From Kalaharituber pfeilii (Eukaryota > Ascomycota > Pezizomycetes > Pezizales > Pezizaceae), in contig WHUZ01000032.1 in assembly GCA_015179045.1 (NCBI GenBank), forward strand, positions 124,001 through 188,000: a DNA stretch of 64,000 bases, read 5' to 3'. The notes beneath the pieces were generated by a model, which ran no database searches, was not told where the DNA came from, and saw nothing but the letters and a program-made list of their open reading frames with translations. The stretch's first letter is position 1; each line of letters starts with the position of its first letter. Positions 14,901 to 27,582 of this stretch are shown in pieces. The position numbers were made by a program, and so were the translations under genes.

Positions 14901-17329
14901 TCCTATAAATTGATTCAATGCGTTGAAAGATTGCATCATCGGGAATTGTCCACCGGGGGTCCCCTTGTGCTCTGTTCATACTGGCTATCCCGAAACATTC
15001 ATCCCCTCAGATTCGGGCAACGTTTGCGCGATGAAGCCGATCGAACATCGCTTGAGCGTCTGCGGCGAGGCCGATTGTAATAACAACAGCACCGACTAAG
15101 GCATTGTGTACATTTTGTATAGCTAGTTTTAAAGTGGTGAAGTAGGTGTGTAACTTTAACGGTTAAGTGAGAGCTTGCGAAGTCGTTCCTTGAGTAGTCT
15201 GCGTTCTGTGTTCTGTCTACTTCTGATGACCGAATGTTTATGGGAGGAGGAGTGAGATGTATATGGACGCTTGTCCTCGTTCCCAGCATGAGACACTTAT
15301 ATACAGCCAACCGCATGTGCATCTACTGCCCAGCAATATATACATACTAGTATACATTAAGAAATACATACTGACTTGTGTAGCCACTACAATAGTTCAT
15401 TCATTGCCCCCATCCCATGGATACATAAGGATCAAGCAAACTCTGTTCGTCGAATCGATATCGGTAGTTAGTCTAAGTACTAATGCATGCACTCTATTTC
15501 CAATACTTTTATAGGAAGAAAAAAAACAAAGAAAATCAAACCCAAGAACGGAAAGCGGTCCACATATATCCATACCATAAACTGTTGTCAGCTACGCCTC
15601 AGGAGTACATGGTGACGGTCCACTAGTAAGACAATGCAGCAAGCAGCATAGATAGAAATTTAGATGAAAACAATACCGTCGTTCAAGCTGGCTAACCTCC
15701 ATATATGATGTCCTTGTGATAATAATTCTGCATATTCAGAGCAAAACAAAACTTGATAAGATAGACACACTACATCATACCAGTAAATTACACGAAGATT
15801 ACAGCGCCGGAGCTAGTGTCTGCGAGAACACAGTTTCAATAACCACTTTCGGAGCACAAATTGAAATATATTTCCTAAGGCGGAAGTATGTACAGTACTC
15901 TAAACGCATATATATACCCAATATAAATACAGTACAGTACATAAACAACCATAATCATAGTAAACAAGATCAGCACCAGAGTCAGCCTCCCAACAAGCTT
16001 TAAGCATGCCACTATTGATAGTCCCAACCCTTGCTCTCTTCAGTCTTGCTAATATACCTACGTTGGTACTCCCCTCCTCCCATCCTGCACCATCTATCAC
16101 TGTCATCATCATCAGCATCATCGATTCACCTCCCACCACTATTTCCACTCATCTCCATCCGTTCATACACTACCCCTACCCCACCCCCCCCCGCTGGCCA
16201 CCCCGGTCCCTCCCCATTCTCGGCGACGCTCGAGCGCTCCGACCCCATCCACCTAAGTGTCATACCACCTAGCTAGCCAGCCCACCAGGCTAAAGTGCTA
16301 GACACCCCAGCACCCCAACTATCGATATACTTGCATTCTTATATACTTTAATTTTTCGTTTTTCCGCCCCAAGTGCCTACAATATCGGTAGGTTGAAATT
16401 TTTTATTTTTTATTTTATTTTTTTATTTATTTATTTATTTATTTATTATTCTTTTTTTTTCTTTGAAAATTCCCACAGTCGGTTTAGCGTCGATACCGGA
16501 GAAGGGAAAGGACGGGCAGCAGAGCTAGCAAGCTTGCTAGCTCCAGAGGAATTCGAAATTATATTTGAAGCTCCAAGACACAGATATATATTCCGCCTTT
16601 CCCCCCGCGTGCCCAAAGTCCGGAAAGGGAGTTTGGGGGGAAAAAGGAGAGGCGAAACTCCGAACCTAGCGGCTCTGCTATAGCACTACTTGGTAGTATA
16701 TAGATACTTCAGTCCGCTCACCATCTGTTCTTACCCAAGTTAACCGTCGCAAATTTCTATCACCAACTTGATGCTACCCGAGCACACAACTAAGGCAACA
16801 ATTCCAGTGACATACAAAGTGACGACCTCTCCATTTCCCCCGAAGCAAGCACCTTACAGCCGCCGGATGCTATCTACACCTTAAGGCCATATGATAGCCA
16901 TAGTGCAATAACAACTTAATCGATAAGCACCAGCTCGAGTACTTGAACTAACAACTTATCCCGCTAACGCCACCCCAATTAGCCAATCTTCTCATTCTCG
17001 CGAATATCCATCCAACCTACTACTTGCTCAACTTCCGCCTTCCTACACTGTCGGCCCTGCGGTTTAGCTTTCCACCCGCCACACTCATATTCAACGCTAT
17101 TGCGATACACAGCCAGACTTGACTAGCGATACATCCAAGTTCCGCTTAACCCGCTAGGTACCCACGCGCTCCACCGCTACATAACATTTAGTTTGACTGT
17201 AGCCAGCACTCCCCAACTGTCTACCCTACCTGTCCGCGGAAACGCAATGACCAAGCAATTGACCCCACTGGCTGGTGGCGCGGAGGTAAGGGTCTAGAGA
17301 TTTCCATTGTTCGCTCTACATGTTACACT
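2978..17329. other. Gene desert of about 14 kb
   Basis: Open frames are all below 130 codons and look random: no domain, no exon chain and no repeated motif. T-rich patches lie near 6275-6340 and 9297-9420, a short AAGAAT repeat near 10279-10295, and a perfect hairpin at 13201-13224. From about 15.7 kb the sequence becomes pyrimidine-rich on plus. A TTTA/TTTT tract lies near 16400-16460, plausibly the distal promoter of the bZIP gene. No gene is supported. Confidence 0.55.
13201..13224. repeat. Perfect 9-bp-stem hairpin
   Basis: The arm GCAGCCAGC is followed by CATCTA and the exact complement GCTGGCTGC. It stands alone in unremarkable sequence, with no T-run after it and no flanking duplication. 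It may be chance or the centre of a decayed palindromic element. Confidence 0.5.
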
Positions 17330-18736
17330 ATGGCAACACATCATCCCACTTCGTCACGTTCCTGTTCCCATGACAACCATCCCGCTCCTCATTCCCTGCC
17401 TCAAGTCACCATCCATTGTGTACAAATTAAGCTAACTACTCCATCATCGTGCAGCAATCGCTGCCCATCCCCGCACAAAACCCCGACTCCACCACAACAA
17501 ACACAACCGCGACCACCGCCAAACCCGCCCCCTCCAGCAACCCCAACGCCTCCCGTCTTCGCGACAACCAGCGTCGTTCCCGCGCCCGCAAAAAAGAATA
17601 CGTCGCGTCTCTCGAAGCCAAATACCAGGAATGCCAGCGCCTCGGCATCGAAGCTAGCATCGAGATCCAGAACGCCGCGCGTGCCGTCGTGCGCGAGAAC
17701 CAAAGGCTCCGCGAGCTACTGCGCAAGGTAGGGGTGGTGGATGAGGAGGTGGACAGGTGGATTGTGGACGGTGGACTGGAGGAGGGTGCCGTCGGGAGGG
17801 TGCAGAAGGGCTTGGGCAGGAAGCCTTGTCCTCCATTGGACGGGGTTGTGGGAGCGGGGGGCTGCGGAGGAGGCAAGTGCGGGGGCAGCAGCACTGCTTG
17901 CGAACCTGGTGCGCTGGGAGGGAGAAGCAGGGCGGAGGTATTGGCGCGCAGGTCCAGCACGGGTGGGATGCTCATGAAGGTGCGTTCGATTGCATGCTAC
18001 ATCGTCGTTTGTGTTGCTTCTTGAGTAAGTTTCTAGTGGTATTCGTGGAGGGAATGTTGTAGGGCATTGTTTATCCTGACGCCTTGCGGCTGCTCTCCAG
18101 GTGAACACCCCCCCCGCGTGCGCGCTCCCGCGCAGAGCGTCCATAATGTCGGATAGCACCGGCGCAATGTCGCCCCTCCTCTCCGCCGCCACGCGGGCCG
18201 CGCAGAAGACACCGTCCCCGCTCAAGACTCAGCTGCACCTGCAAACCGGGGCGGCCTACCAGCAAGGCACCGGTGGATATGCCACACCCGCGAGCACCGC
18301 AACGCCAACTTCCACCACCTCCTCCAGCCCCTTCAGCCAGACGGCTCCTCTCCCTGTGCCTCGCTCCACTCTTTCCACAGCCACTGGGTCCCCGTACATC
18401 GCCGCGCAGCAGCAACAGTCCCCTACGAGCACTCCCTCTGCAGCAGCGATTTCCTCCGCAGCAACCTTTGCAGCCTTGACGACCAGCACCACCTCTCCCA
18501 CCATCCTCCCCGGCGCTGTTAACGGCTGGAATAACTTCCAAATCCAGCCCCAGCTCCCTCCTCCCGCATTATCACCTACCATGATCAGTGCCATAGTCCA
18601 AGCTCAGCAACAGCAACAGCACCAGAAACAGCGCTTACAACAAGGCAACCAGCTCCGCCTTCTTCATCACATGCAACAACAGCAGGCCCAGCAACAGGCT
18701 CAGCAACAGGCCCAGCAACAGGCTCAGAATCAGCGA

Positions 18737-18811
<75 letters not shown>

Positions 18812-19513
18812 TCCTTCCGGCAAGTCCAGTTCCAACCTCAACAACTCTCCCCCACCCAACAACCTCACTCCACTGATCCCAACCGTACCCCATGCCACAT
18901 CGCTTCCAGCATCCTCTCCCATTTCCACCAAAGCAGTCTTCTCCCCAATGAATTCCAAGCAGAATTCTGCCCGCAAGTCTGCTCCCCTGCAACCACTTCT
19001 CCCACCACCAATAACACCAATTCCAGCCCCAACAGCAATGGTCGCCCTCCCTCACCCAACTCTTATCACTATCAGGAACAGCCTTCACAACAACAGAACG
19101 GAGTCATCAACACCGGCCACCACCGCCGCCGACGCCAAAGTGAACAATGCTGCGGCGGCTTTGTGGACTGCGGTGACGACGACGAGGACGACGATGACGA
19201 TGACGATGACAGTGATGACCACAACCACAATGCGGAGGATGGTGATCACCCGCGCGAGGTCGGTGTGGACGCCGACCCTGCCATGTCGGGAATGGATGGG
19301 ATTAGCGCCGCAGCACCGCAGCTGCATCATGCGCATGCACGCTGCCTGTCGGGAGGCTGCGGCGTAAGGATGATGACGGCGCAGCAGCAGCAACATGCGC
19401 TTGCGCTGGCTGCCGCAGCGGGACCGAATGGTGTCGTGGATCACGACGCGCTGATGGCGTGTTCGGTGGATAATACGACGTTGTTCGAGGTCTTAAACCG
19501 GATGGTCGGATAG
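17330..19513 (+). CDS. bZIP transcription factor with polyglutamine and acidic tracts
   Basis: Probable three-exon gene: 17330-17404, 17455-17979 and 18101-19513, all joined in phase 0, giving 670 residues. The bZIP region lies at about residues 56-122, with basic region RDNQRRSRARKKEY followed by a leucine-zipper helix ending RENQRLRELLRKVGV. The C-terminus CSVDNTTLFEVLNR is the conserved tail I associate with one fungal bZIP family, so this is probably a nuclear DNA-binding regulator. Between them lie a Ser/Thr/Pro-rich region, 25 consecutive glutamines and an acidic run of about 15 Asp/Glu. The first intron (50 bp) has an unusual GTCACC donor but a good GCTAAC branch and CAG acceptor; it is needed because the bZIP exon contains no early ATG. 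The second intron (121 bp, GTGCGT..CAG) has a CTGAC branch. The start exon is the least certain part; the target genes are unknown. Confidence 0.85.
18737..18811 (+). repeat. CAG/CAA tract coding 25 glutamines
   Basis: Seventy-five bases of mixed CAG and CAA codons lie inside the third exon of the bZIP gene. They are preceded by imperfect CAGCAACAGGCC-type units (18675-18730) that code for QQQAQQQAQ. The mainly alternating CAA/CAG pattern suggests a hexanucleotide expansion rather than a pure CAG run. Its length could vary between strains. Confidence 0.9.
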
Positions 19514-22500
19514 CGTTGACAGCAGGGGGGGGAGCTGGAAACGCGGGCGGCGAGGACAGAGAAAGAGGAGGGCGAGGAACAGGAGGTGGTGGTGGTGGTG
19601 GGTGTCCGGACCTGGCGGTGAGGCCTACACTTCCGAGTTCGGTATGTAGGGCTCGACAATGGGATTGTTGACAGGCGGGAAGGTACACAAGTACGCACGG
19701 GCAGAATATAAACATCACGCGGCAAACAAAGATCTACAGTCACGGTGAGGCCTGGCACAAACGGATCCAGACACAGGTTATCCAAAGCGCGGAGGAAATG
19801 GATGGAAAATGTGGCACAGATATAATTTATGGCGGTATACTAATATCAGTCATTTACCAAGTGTCATACAACGAAGAAGGAACAGAACTATATACAGATT
19901 GCTATACAACCATACCCTACTGGGACCACGAAGACACCACGGAGGGAAAGAAAACAGAGAAATGAAATAAAACAACCTCATGCATGATCTGAGTGCGTCT
20001 TATATCACAAGCCCTACCAGATATTATATTACCATGGATTGCCCCTCGCCCATCCCCTGGGGAACAGATTGCTCAAACTTTTCTGTTTTTATTTCCATTG
20101 TTACCTTCTTCATTCATTTTTTTTCCCTTTTATCGCTCTTATTTATTTTCTAGGCGTAATATACATCTCGATATCAACTCACTCCAAGTTTGACTATACA
20201 CACACGCACACCTGTATGGCCACGTATCTATGTGCGTGCGTGCGTGCGTGCATGTGTGTATGCCCAAAACATTTATCTTCCTGCCTCTTTCATTTCTTTC
20301 ATAACCAAACCCTGTTTACCTTTTCCCCCTTCCACCTCCCTTTCCCGTTCAGCTCCTTCCCTTCCGGAAGGAATGGAAAGCGGTTTTTCTCGCATATACC
20401 CATCCCACATGCATGCTAGTTCGTCGGTAGCTCACAAACAACAGAAAAGCAATTCTCGAATAGCCACGGCGTCCGCACATGTGGATGGGATAGGAAAGGA
20501 AGATGGGTAATGGAACAGCAGGTTAACACTGGATGAGATATAGAGCATGGGATTAGTGGCAGCGCAGCGCGGGCGGCAGGATCAAGATTGGAGATACAGT
20601 CACCGTTTGGCGTTGGCATGGCATGGCATGGCATGGTATGGTATTGGAACGGGAGGTTTAAGAAAGAAGGCTAAAAAAGGACAATTACATATCATAAACC
20701 TTTCTCAGTACCACGAGCGGAAAAGCACATTACGAACACACGCACAAAAGTAAAAAAAGTCAGGAGTTGGTGGAAACATTTCTGCATAAAGCGGAGGAGG
20801 GAAAGGAGGGAGCAGGGAGGGCGGAGAGATGGATATCGATTTGGAATGGTGGTATGAGAAAACCTTTTGGGATTTTGGAATTTGGGCAATTTTTTTTACA
20901 TTTATCATGATTACAGCTGTTTACGCGTTTTTCCCCAACTCTCACGTACATAACTTAACGTCACAGCAAGGAAACAAAAAAAATAGGACAAAGAAAAAGG
21001 GAAAAGGAAAAAGGGAATCGGAAATCTAAAAGCGAACAGGAAAAACGTGGAAAGGCATATTATTTGGGGGCATTTGATTTTTCCTTTTTCTCATTTAATT
21101 CTCTTTTATTTATCTCCAGATCCAGGTCTTCTTTTTTTTTGAGCATGATATATACCCCACCCGGTTTTTGAAGGCGAAAGAAGGAAAAAGAAGTGGTAAA
21201 CGTTTCTGTGTTCTGGATTACGTTTTTTGTATGGATACCAACTGTAAAATCTTTTCTTTTTCTTTTTACTTTTCGCTATTTTTTTTTTTAAAAAAAAACT
21301 TTACTTGACAGAACAAAACTTCCAGTTTGGAACAAAAAAAAAAAAAAAGAAAAGAAAAGAAATTAATTCAAACACAGCGGTTCGCTATCTTTCTCTCCAC
21401 ACACGCATACACATACACCAATACGCAGGCACGCATTGGCACAGGAACCAGACCAGCGCACCCGAAAAGCAACCAACGCAAGCCACGCAAAAGAACGCAC
21501 CTACCTACTACAGCCAAAAAAATCTCTCCAACCACATCTCTCCGCATCTACGCCCGCCGCATGCACTTATGCTCATACACGTACAGTACCTCTTATACAT
21601 CCCCCTCTTCTCATCCTCTGCATTATACATTACATTATACATTCCCATGTTCGTCCATTGCAGTCCAGTCCAGTGCCATACTGTCCATCCAAACAGAAAC
21701 GCACAAGCAAAGAACATACATACAAGTGCATCATATAGTTTTTTTTTTTTTTTTTTTTTTTTTTTCCTTCTCGTTTCGCCAGTCGACTCGATACCCGCTT
21801 CATCCCCCGGTACCCTCTTCAAAGCCTAGTCTACCCCGATGCTGCCCTCCGCTTGGCTAAATTTCTTCTCCATTTTTCCCCCCAACCCTTGCACGCTTTG
21901 CATCCGCAATTTATCAAACGTGCATACATGACATGCATTGGTCTTGATTAAATTGCGTTGCGAACAAAGGTTCGAACGCTTATCTTTTTTTAGCGTCTCA
22001 AGCACTCACAGATGAGGTTCATATATCTTTTGCAGTGCATCATCTCCATACAACTGCTATCACATCATTGGCCATGTCAGTGTCGTGTGCTGTACAAGTA
22101 TTCATATACAGCACTCTAACCGATACACCCATGCTGGTTCGTCAAATCATTCAATCATTCAAGCGAAAATCAAATCGACAGTCAAATCGCTGGCTGCAGA
22201 TATGTATACTTACATACGCATAACAGTTCACACGCTTACGCTCTTATTGTTAAGTTGAGCCATGTCAGGAAGCTAGGCCAGTGAGCTCTTTGAGGAAACA
22301 AATATAGGTATTAACAGAAGAACGCTAACCTAGATTTCGATATAAACTGTTCAGATCTCAAAAAAGAAGGGGAAAAAAGTCCTCTGACATTAGCTATCAT
22401 CCAGGTTCCCCTAGTCAAATTTTACACTATCAGCATATACTGGATTCTCATTCTATTAACCTGATACTTGTCAGGCTTTCAAACTTTCAGCTGTGGGCGG

Positions 22501-25500
22501 TGCGACTTTGAAGTTTAGAATAGAATAGAAAAAGATTTTCAAGACCCTATTATGTGTATATTTGCTGCGAATCATGCGTAGTAAGAGACGAAAGTTAAGA
22601 CCGATCTCACCTAAAAGCTCTGGTTGACCGGCCTTTAGACTCCGTTCTTGCAGCCATAGAATTAACATTCCCGCCCCAGCGGCCTCGACATCAGTATCCA
22701 CTAAGCGTGTAAGCATAGCCCATAGCTTTCAACTATCCAAAAGGCTTATCCTGGAAATAACAGTATCCCCACACTTTTTTTTCTTCGTGATACTTATTTG
22801 TGAAGGATTGCATGGGACCCTTGCAATGCAAATTGGATCGCCATAAAGTCTTAGTTCCCACCGGTGAAAGGGTTTTGGCATCTCACTGATACAAATTAGT
22901 TGACGATATGCAAGTTGGCCACCCCCACTACTATCCCACACATTCAAATGAGCATCCATCCCCGGTTGACGGCGCCACCTCCGAGATTCCTGATTTTAGC
23001 TTTTAACCATCCCAATTCACCGACGACGACACCTCTGGCCTAGATGATAGGTAAAGTATACATTCCGCACTGCAATGCTATGCTTCTCCCGGTATGCCTA
23101 TCCTACCGCGAGTGTCAGTTTTTCCTTCGGACAGTAATCAAACGGTTTCTCAGTGGAAGTCGGGACGGGAATACCCGTACATTGTGCCGGATCCATCCTG
23201 GATGCAGCATGGGCTTAATGCGTAGGATCGTCCAACTCCACAAGCGCCCTATGAAGTATCACCTGTCTCATCCATTGCCCCGGCCACATCAGCAGAGCGC
23301 AGTGCTTGGTCAAGTCGGGGTTACCGCTGTGGAGTGACCTCGCTTCGAGCCGATACACCACCGATAGTGCGATCCATCATATAGCTGGTGGCGTGTCCTA
23401 GTAGCTTACCGCACCGGTCTATCAATCGGTTGGCCCGAGGTCCGTCGGTCGGTCGGTCGGCTGCCGCGAGGTCTAGCCAAACAAATTGAAGTTATTCACA
23501 ACTGGGATCAGGAAGCCAAAAGTAGTACGCTTCAAAGCCTATATATCAATCGAGTATATTTATTGCCCATAAAGATAAATCGACAACAAACTAAGAAGGG
23601 AAGGATGATTACCGGAAGCCAACGGGAGGAGTGAACTATTGTCTCCAGTATAGGGCTAACTGCGAACAGATCAGCAATTTTGTACAGGGATAAGTGATAA
23701 TTGTCCACCAACTCTACAATTCAAATGACGTCGAAGAAGCCAAGTATAAAGCCACACAGTTATTGGTTTGTCCTGGCATCCGGGGTACTGGGGACATCTG
23801 CCAAATGACAGGTGAGCAGCTCCAGAGTAGGGATTCAGCGGTAACTCATCTGCTGCTTAAGGGAGATTGAATGTATAATGATTGGAAGCTAACTAGCCTC
23901 ATGACAGCACTATTACAGATCAAATGATCAAGTGTCTAACAGGCTGCGCTTCTCATTGCCATGAGGACGTAAATCTTTACCAAGCACAATGCCTTTTAAA
24001 ATTAAGAGGGTATCGACCGTGACTCTCATGTTACTTTGTAGTACTGGCAAGGGTTTGACCGTCTTATGATGCACCTACATAGCGAAGTATTAGTGTCCCC
24101 TGCGCAACTCGAATGAAAGTGCAGTGAAATGGCAACAGCTGTAATTAAGACTTTTCAAGCCTTAAGTAGTAACACACTCTCGACACTGTATTGGTTACTT
24201 GGATGGCCAATGCGAATTCCCATAATGAGAACAAGGGAGTTGAATTTGGAGTCACCCCTCGCCAGGAGTTCGCCTCAAATTTTTGTCACCTTTTCTAGGC
24301 TTCTGAGTCACTCCCCACGCTTACCCTTCAAAGATTTTTGAGCGAATCCCAGGCCTGTGAGAAGGTACGAAGGATATTATCAACTTCACCACGAGAGGTT
24401 TCATCCTCACAAACTAACACCAAATAGGGAACTGATCAGCAAAAAGAACTTTTTGAAGTATCATGTGACCACGCCCCGGTTTTTTTAACTTTATACAGTT
24501 AAAGCGATATGTTGCCTAAATCGAAGGAACCATAGTTACCTAGCTAGTGCCGATTGAAATTTATATCTGAATCTTCGTATGGTAGGTTCTGCCTTTGGTT
24601 CATTGTTGGTGGCAAGGTCATAATGAGATGATAAATCAGTCAATAGAAAGTGTTAACGTGGAGAGTTAGCACCACTCGTCATGACTTAGTGTCGGTACTT
24701 AGTGTCTTGCCACTGTTATTGTTTACGTAACCATAAAGGAAGTTTCTCATGGTGCATGTAACGGAAGGGTTATGCTATGATAGTCTGGTTTTGGTCCTTT
24801 TACTCTAGGAGGGGACTTTCGTCCCCCTTGAAAGGATCGACAGGGACGCAAAACTAGGTATTCATAGACATTAGCATACGCAGTGAGGTTTTGGAGTTTA
24901 AATGGATTACGTACGGTATAACAGTTAAAGTGGGGGTCTTTTCCTTGTTCAGCTTACAGTAGCAATACAAATCATTTACTGTAGTTGACTGCTCGATGCT
25001 TTGATTTTCGATGAGGCAAGGGATTCTAGAACGGATTTGGTTGCAGGCGGAGCACAGTCCCCACAGGTTGGTAAACTGCAAGGTTGCCTCCAGTTTTCCC
25101 GCTCAAGCGACGACAAAACCGGCCAAAACAGGGTTAGCTGTTCCACTGAGGCCTGCCCCATTGAGCGGTCAGCGAAGGGTAGCAGTTTTTTAACTTGATT
25201 GATATTAGGTAGGTGGAGTACAAGAGCGATGAACCCCTAGTTGCATATGATACTTCGTAGGTCCATAATTGGTACTTAGTAGTCTGCGGACTGCGGCTAT
25301 AGATGCTTATTTTTTGGCCTAAGGTATCAAGCTTACCAAGTATCTAAAACCCTTGGTTAGGGGATATTGTCAGGGTGTCCTGCACATGACATTGAGCACT
25401 GCCGCAAGAAGTTGGAGTCCCAATTCTGGACAGCCACCCAAATCCGGAACCACCCGTATTTTCTCGAAATTCTACTAATTTATCATAAGGCGTCCACCAC

Positions 25501-25532
25501 AGGGGTACCTAGTAGTGCAGCCCCACTACAGT
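19514..25532. other. Non-coding flank rich in simple repeats
   Basis: No supported gene. The first part is presumably 3' UTR and downstream flank of the bZIP gene. Visible low-complexity tracts: CA-rich and GCGT units near 20200-20262, GGCAT repeats at 20615-20645, a T/A mirror near 21277-21298, A-rich at 21331-21365, a T-run at about 21739-21765, and a GGTC repeat at 23444-23461. The 22.3-25.5 kb part looks like unique sequence with nothing I recognise. Confidence 0.55.
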
Positions 25533-26795
25533 TATACCTTGCTATACCGGACGACCGTTTTTGCAATTTACATACAAAAAACTAGATATACCGGACACCC
25601 AGTTAAAACTGGACCGGACAACAAAAGCTATAGACTTTTAAATTCAAATTACAGTCACTGGTCAAAAGTCTTGGTGACGCCACTTTTCTTGGCACCTCAA
25701 AATGCTTGCTTGCGCAACTTCAAATGCCATGATCCACAGCTCAATTACAGAAGTTGTACCTGCAATTGATAGCACCGTGTCTATAGTCTTGCATATCACA
25801 TGCAGCAATCATGAGAATAGTAGTAGTCAATTATATGGACCAATAAATCAGGAACAAATTCTAGCATTTTTTACCTAAATTCTCTCTGCATAATAGTGTA
25901 GTTCCATACAAGGAGAATATTTTTGGGGCTAGTAAATTTTTCTATGAAAATACATATTGAGTCCATCTTATTTCATATTTTTGATATTTTTTATGTTGTG
26001 TTGCAGGTTCTGTGTGGAGCTATTTATTTCCAGACATCGATATTTGACCCTAAAATGACAATTTTGTATGGGAATTTGGCAATCTTGGCGTTCTTTGAAG
26101 TTTGCGATTTTATCCCGGCAGCCACATGACCCCAACATCTGTTCTACAACCGGAACCATGAAGTTTCAGGTAGTATCTTTCATAGAAAAAATCCTGTTGG
26201 TCTATCTAGTTGTGGTGCTAAAGATACATCACATTTCAAAGATTCACAGTTTTTGTATGGAATACCAAGTATTCAATAACTTTTTGTACATATTACACTG
26301 CAATCAGTGTGCTATAAGTATGTCCTGTGCTGTAACATAAACCATACTGCTTACACTATCACCAGTTCAAGTTGTAGGTTAATTAGGTCACTTCTCGTGG
26401 AGATATCTCAATTTTTGTTCAAATGGACATTGTCGCCGCTTGGTGCTCAGATCCCTTTCACCAAGACTTTTGACCAGTGACTGTATGTACAAAGTAACGA
26501 GCTGAACTGGATGAAGGCCTCAACCATAAACTTATTTTGTACATTCTGTGTGTTATAGTGGTATTATTGAAGTATCTCCATATCTTGAATTCAATGTTCA
26601 AAGTTCTGATCTTGGGAGATTGAGAAGAGAATACCCTGCTGGAATACTAGTCTCGAGGCATATTGTATCTCTCAATTGGCTTACTAAGGTCTTTAACCCC
26701 CCTGGCGGTCACCCCTGCAAAATTTGTTATACCGGACGCTAGGTTAAACCGGACAGAAAGCGTTGGATTTTGGTCGTCCGGTATAGCAAGGTGTA
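25533..26795. mobile_element. Pogo/Fot1-like non-autonomous element (outer)
   Basis: The ends (25535 inward and 26793 inward) share an inverted repeat whose core is ACCTTGCTATACCGGACG. Both ends are flanked by TA (25533-25534 and 26794-26795). Subterminal blocks with TATACCGGAC and a GGAC-rich motif recur on both sides (near 25587 and 26730). No transposase frame remains. TA duplications with such ends fit the Tc1/mariner-pogo group. The element is interrupted by the nested insertion at 25652-26483; without it the unit is about 425 bp. Confidence 0.7.
25650..26485. mobile_element. Tc1/mariner-like element nested in the pogo-like one
   Basis: The ends (25652-25677 and 26458-26483) form a perfect inverted repeat of 26 bp that starts CAGTCACTGGTCAAAAGTC, flanked by TA on both sides. 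Tc1-family ends typically start CAGT and carry an AAAAGT-type core. The 832-bp interior is AT-rich and holds only short frames without a DDE signature, so it is non-autonomous. It lies wholly inside the pogo-like element, so it inserted later. Confidence 0.75.
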
Positions 26796-26848
26796 GTCGA
26801 AGCAAATATTAATTACAAGACGCCAGTCAGCGTCTAGGCACGACACTA
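26796..26848 (-). repeat. Solo end of the 43-kb TIR element family
   Basis: On the minus strand this stretch closely matches 43028-43075. It begins TAGTGTCGTGCCTAGACGC, continues through a GACTGGCGTC palindrome and ends TAATTAATATTTG. It adjoins the TA next to the pogo-like element directly. No second end is visible nearby, so it is a truncated end or a very small derivative. Confidence 0.6.
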
Positions 26849-27290
26849 CCGTAAGCAAGGTGTAACCTGTCCGATGTGGTAACGATCTGCCCCCATTAAC
26901 GATCCACTCTCTTGGCACTCCTCATCATGCATTCCTTGCTCCACTACTTATTATGAATATATTGCAACTATGGAAATTGCATAACATTATATAATTTGAC
27001 ATCGCTGAATCAGAATTTGCCATCATAATAAGGGAAAAATCAAAATCCCCATATTTACTACCAAATTTATCATCATTTACTCATATTGAGCCATCCCTGT
27101 ATATAAATAGCTCAATATCCTCGAAATCAGGAAAATAATATAGAAGACTAGTGATACTCATCTATCTAGCACTAGTCTTCTTATTTACAGCCAACAATTG
27201 TATATAGAGATTAAGTGGGATGCAGTGCACCTTTAAGTAGTTCATATTCTCAAGCTAATCTCCATACCTTGATCTGATCTTCAGTATTCC

Positions 27291-27298
27291 TAGGCTCC

Positions 27299-27340
<42 letters not shown>

Positions 27341-27582
27341 TCATTACTCGCATGCCGCCTGTAAGGCTATGGCGAGGTTTCTTACTACATTAAATTTAAC
27401 TACAATACCCGTTCCCATCCATCCCTGTCAAGTTCATTCTCTCCCTGCCCATAACAGCACCTTGGCTATCTCCGCCCCCCCCCTTTGGCTGTATCAGTCC
27501 TCCCGCCCCGTTTCTCAACCTGTCTTTCCACGGTTGGCAGCTGGTGGATAAATGCGTGAAGTTTTCCAGTAGGCTCCTCAGG
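27291..27582 (-). mobile_element. 5'-truncated LINE-type retroposon, 266 bp, subfamily A tail
   Basis: The element (27304-27569) is flanked by a perfect 13-bp duplication TAGGCTCCTCAGG (27291-27303 and 27570-27582). On the minus strand it ends in the subfamily A hairpin (outer stem CTCGC/GCGAG at 27347-27376, inner GCCT/AGGC) and then a poly(A) tail. The upstream 190 bp show no clear A/B-box promoter or reverse transcriptase. It is absent from the matching point of the right arm of the palindrome, so it inserted after the palindrome formed. Confidence 0.8.

Noticed and set aside
17436..17975. 179-codon minus-strand frame opposite the bZIP exon
   Set aside because: It is the shadow of a GC-rich coding exon. 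The plus strand has the bZIP motif and consistent introns.
18585..19088. Minus-strand Val/Ala repeat frame
   Set aside because: Produced by the complementary strand of the CAG/CAA tract.
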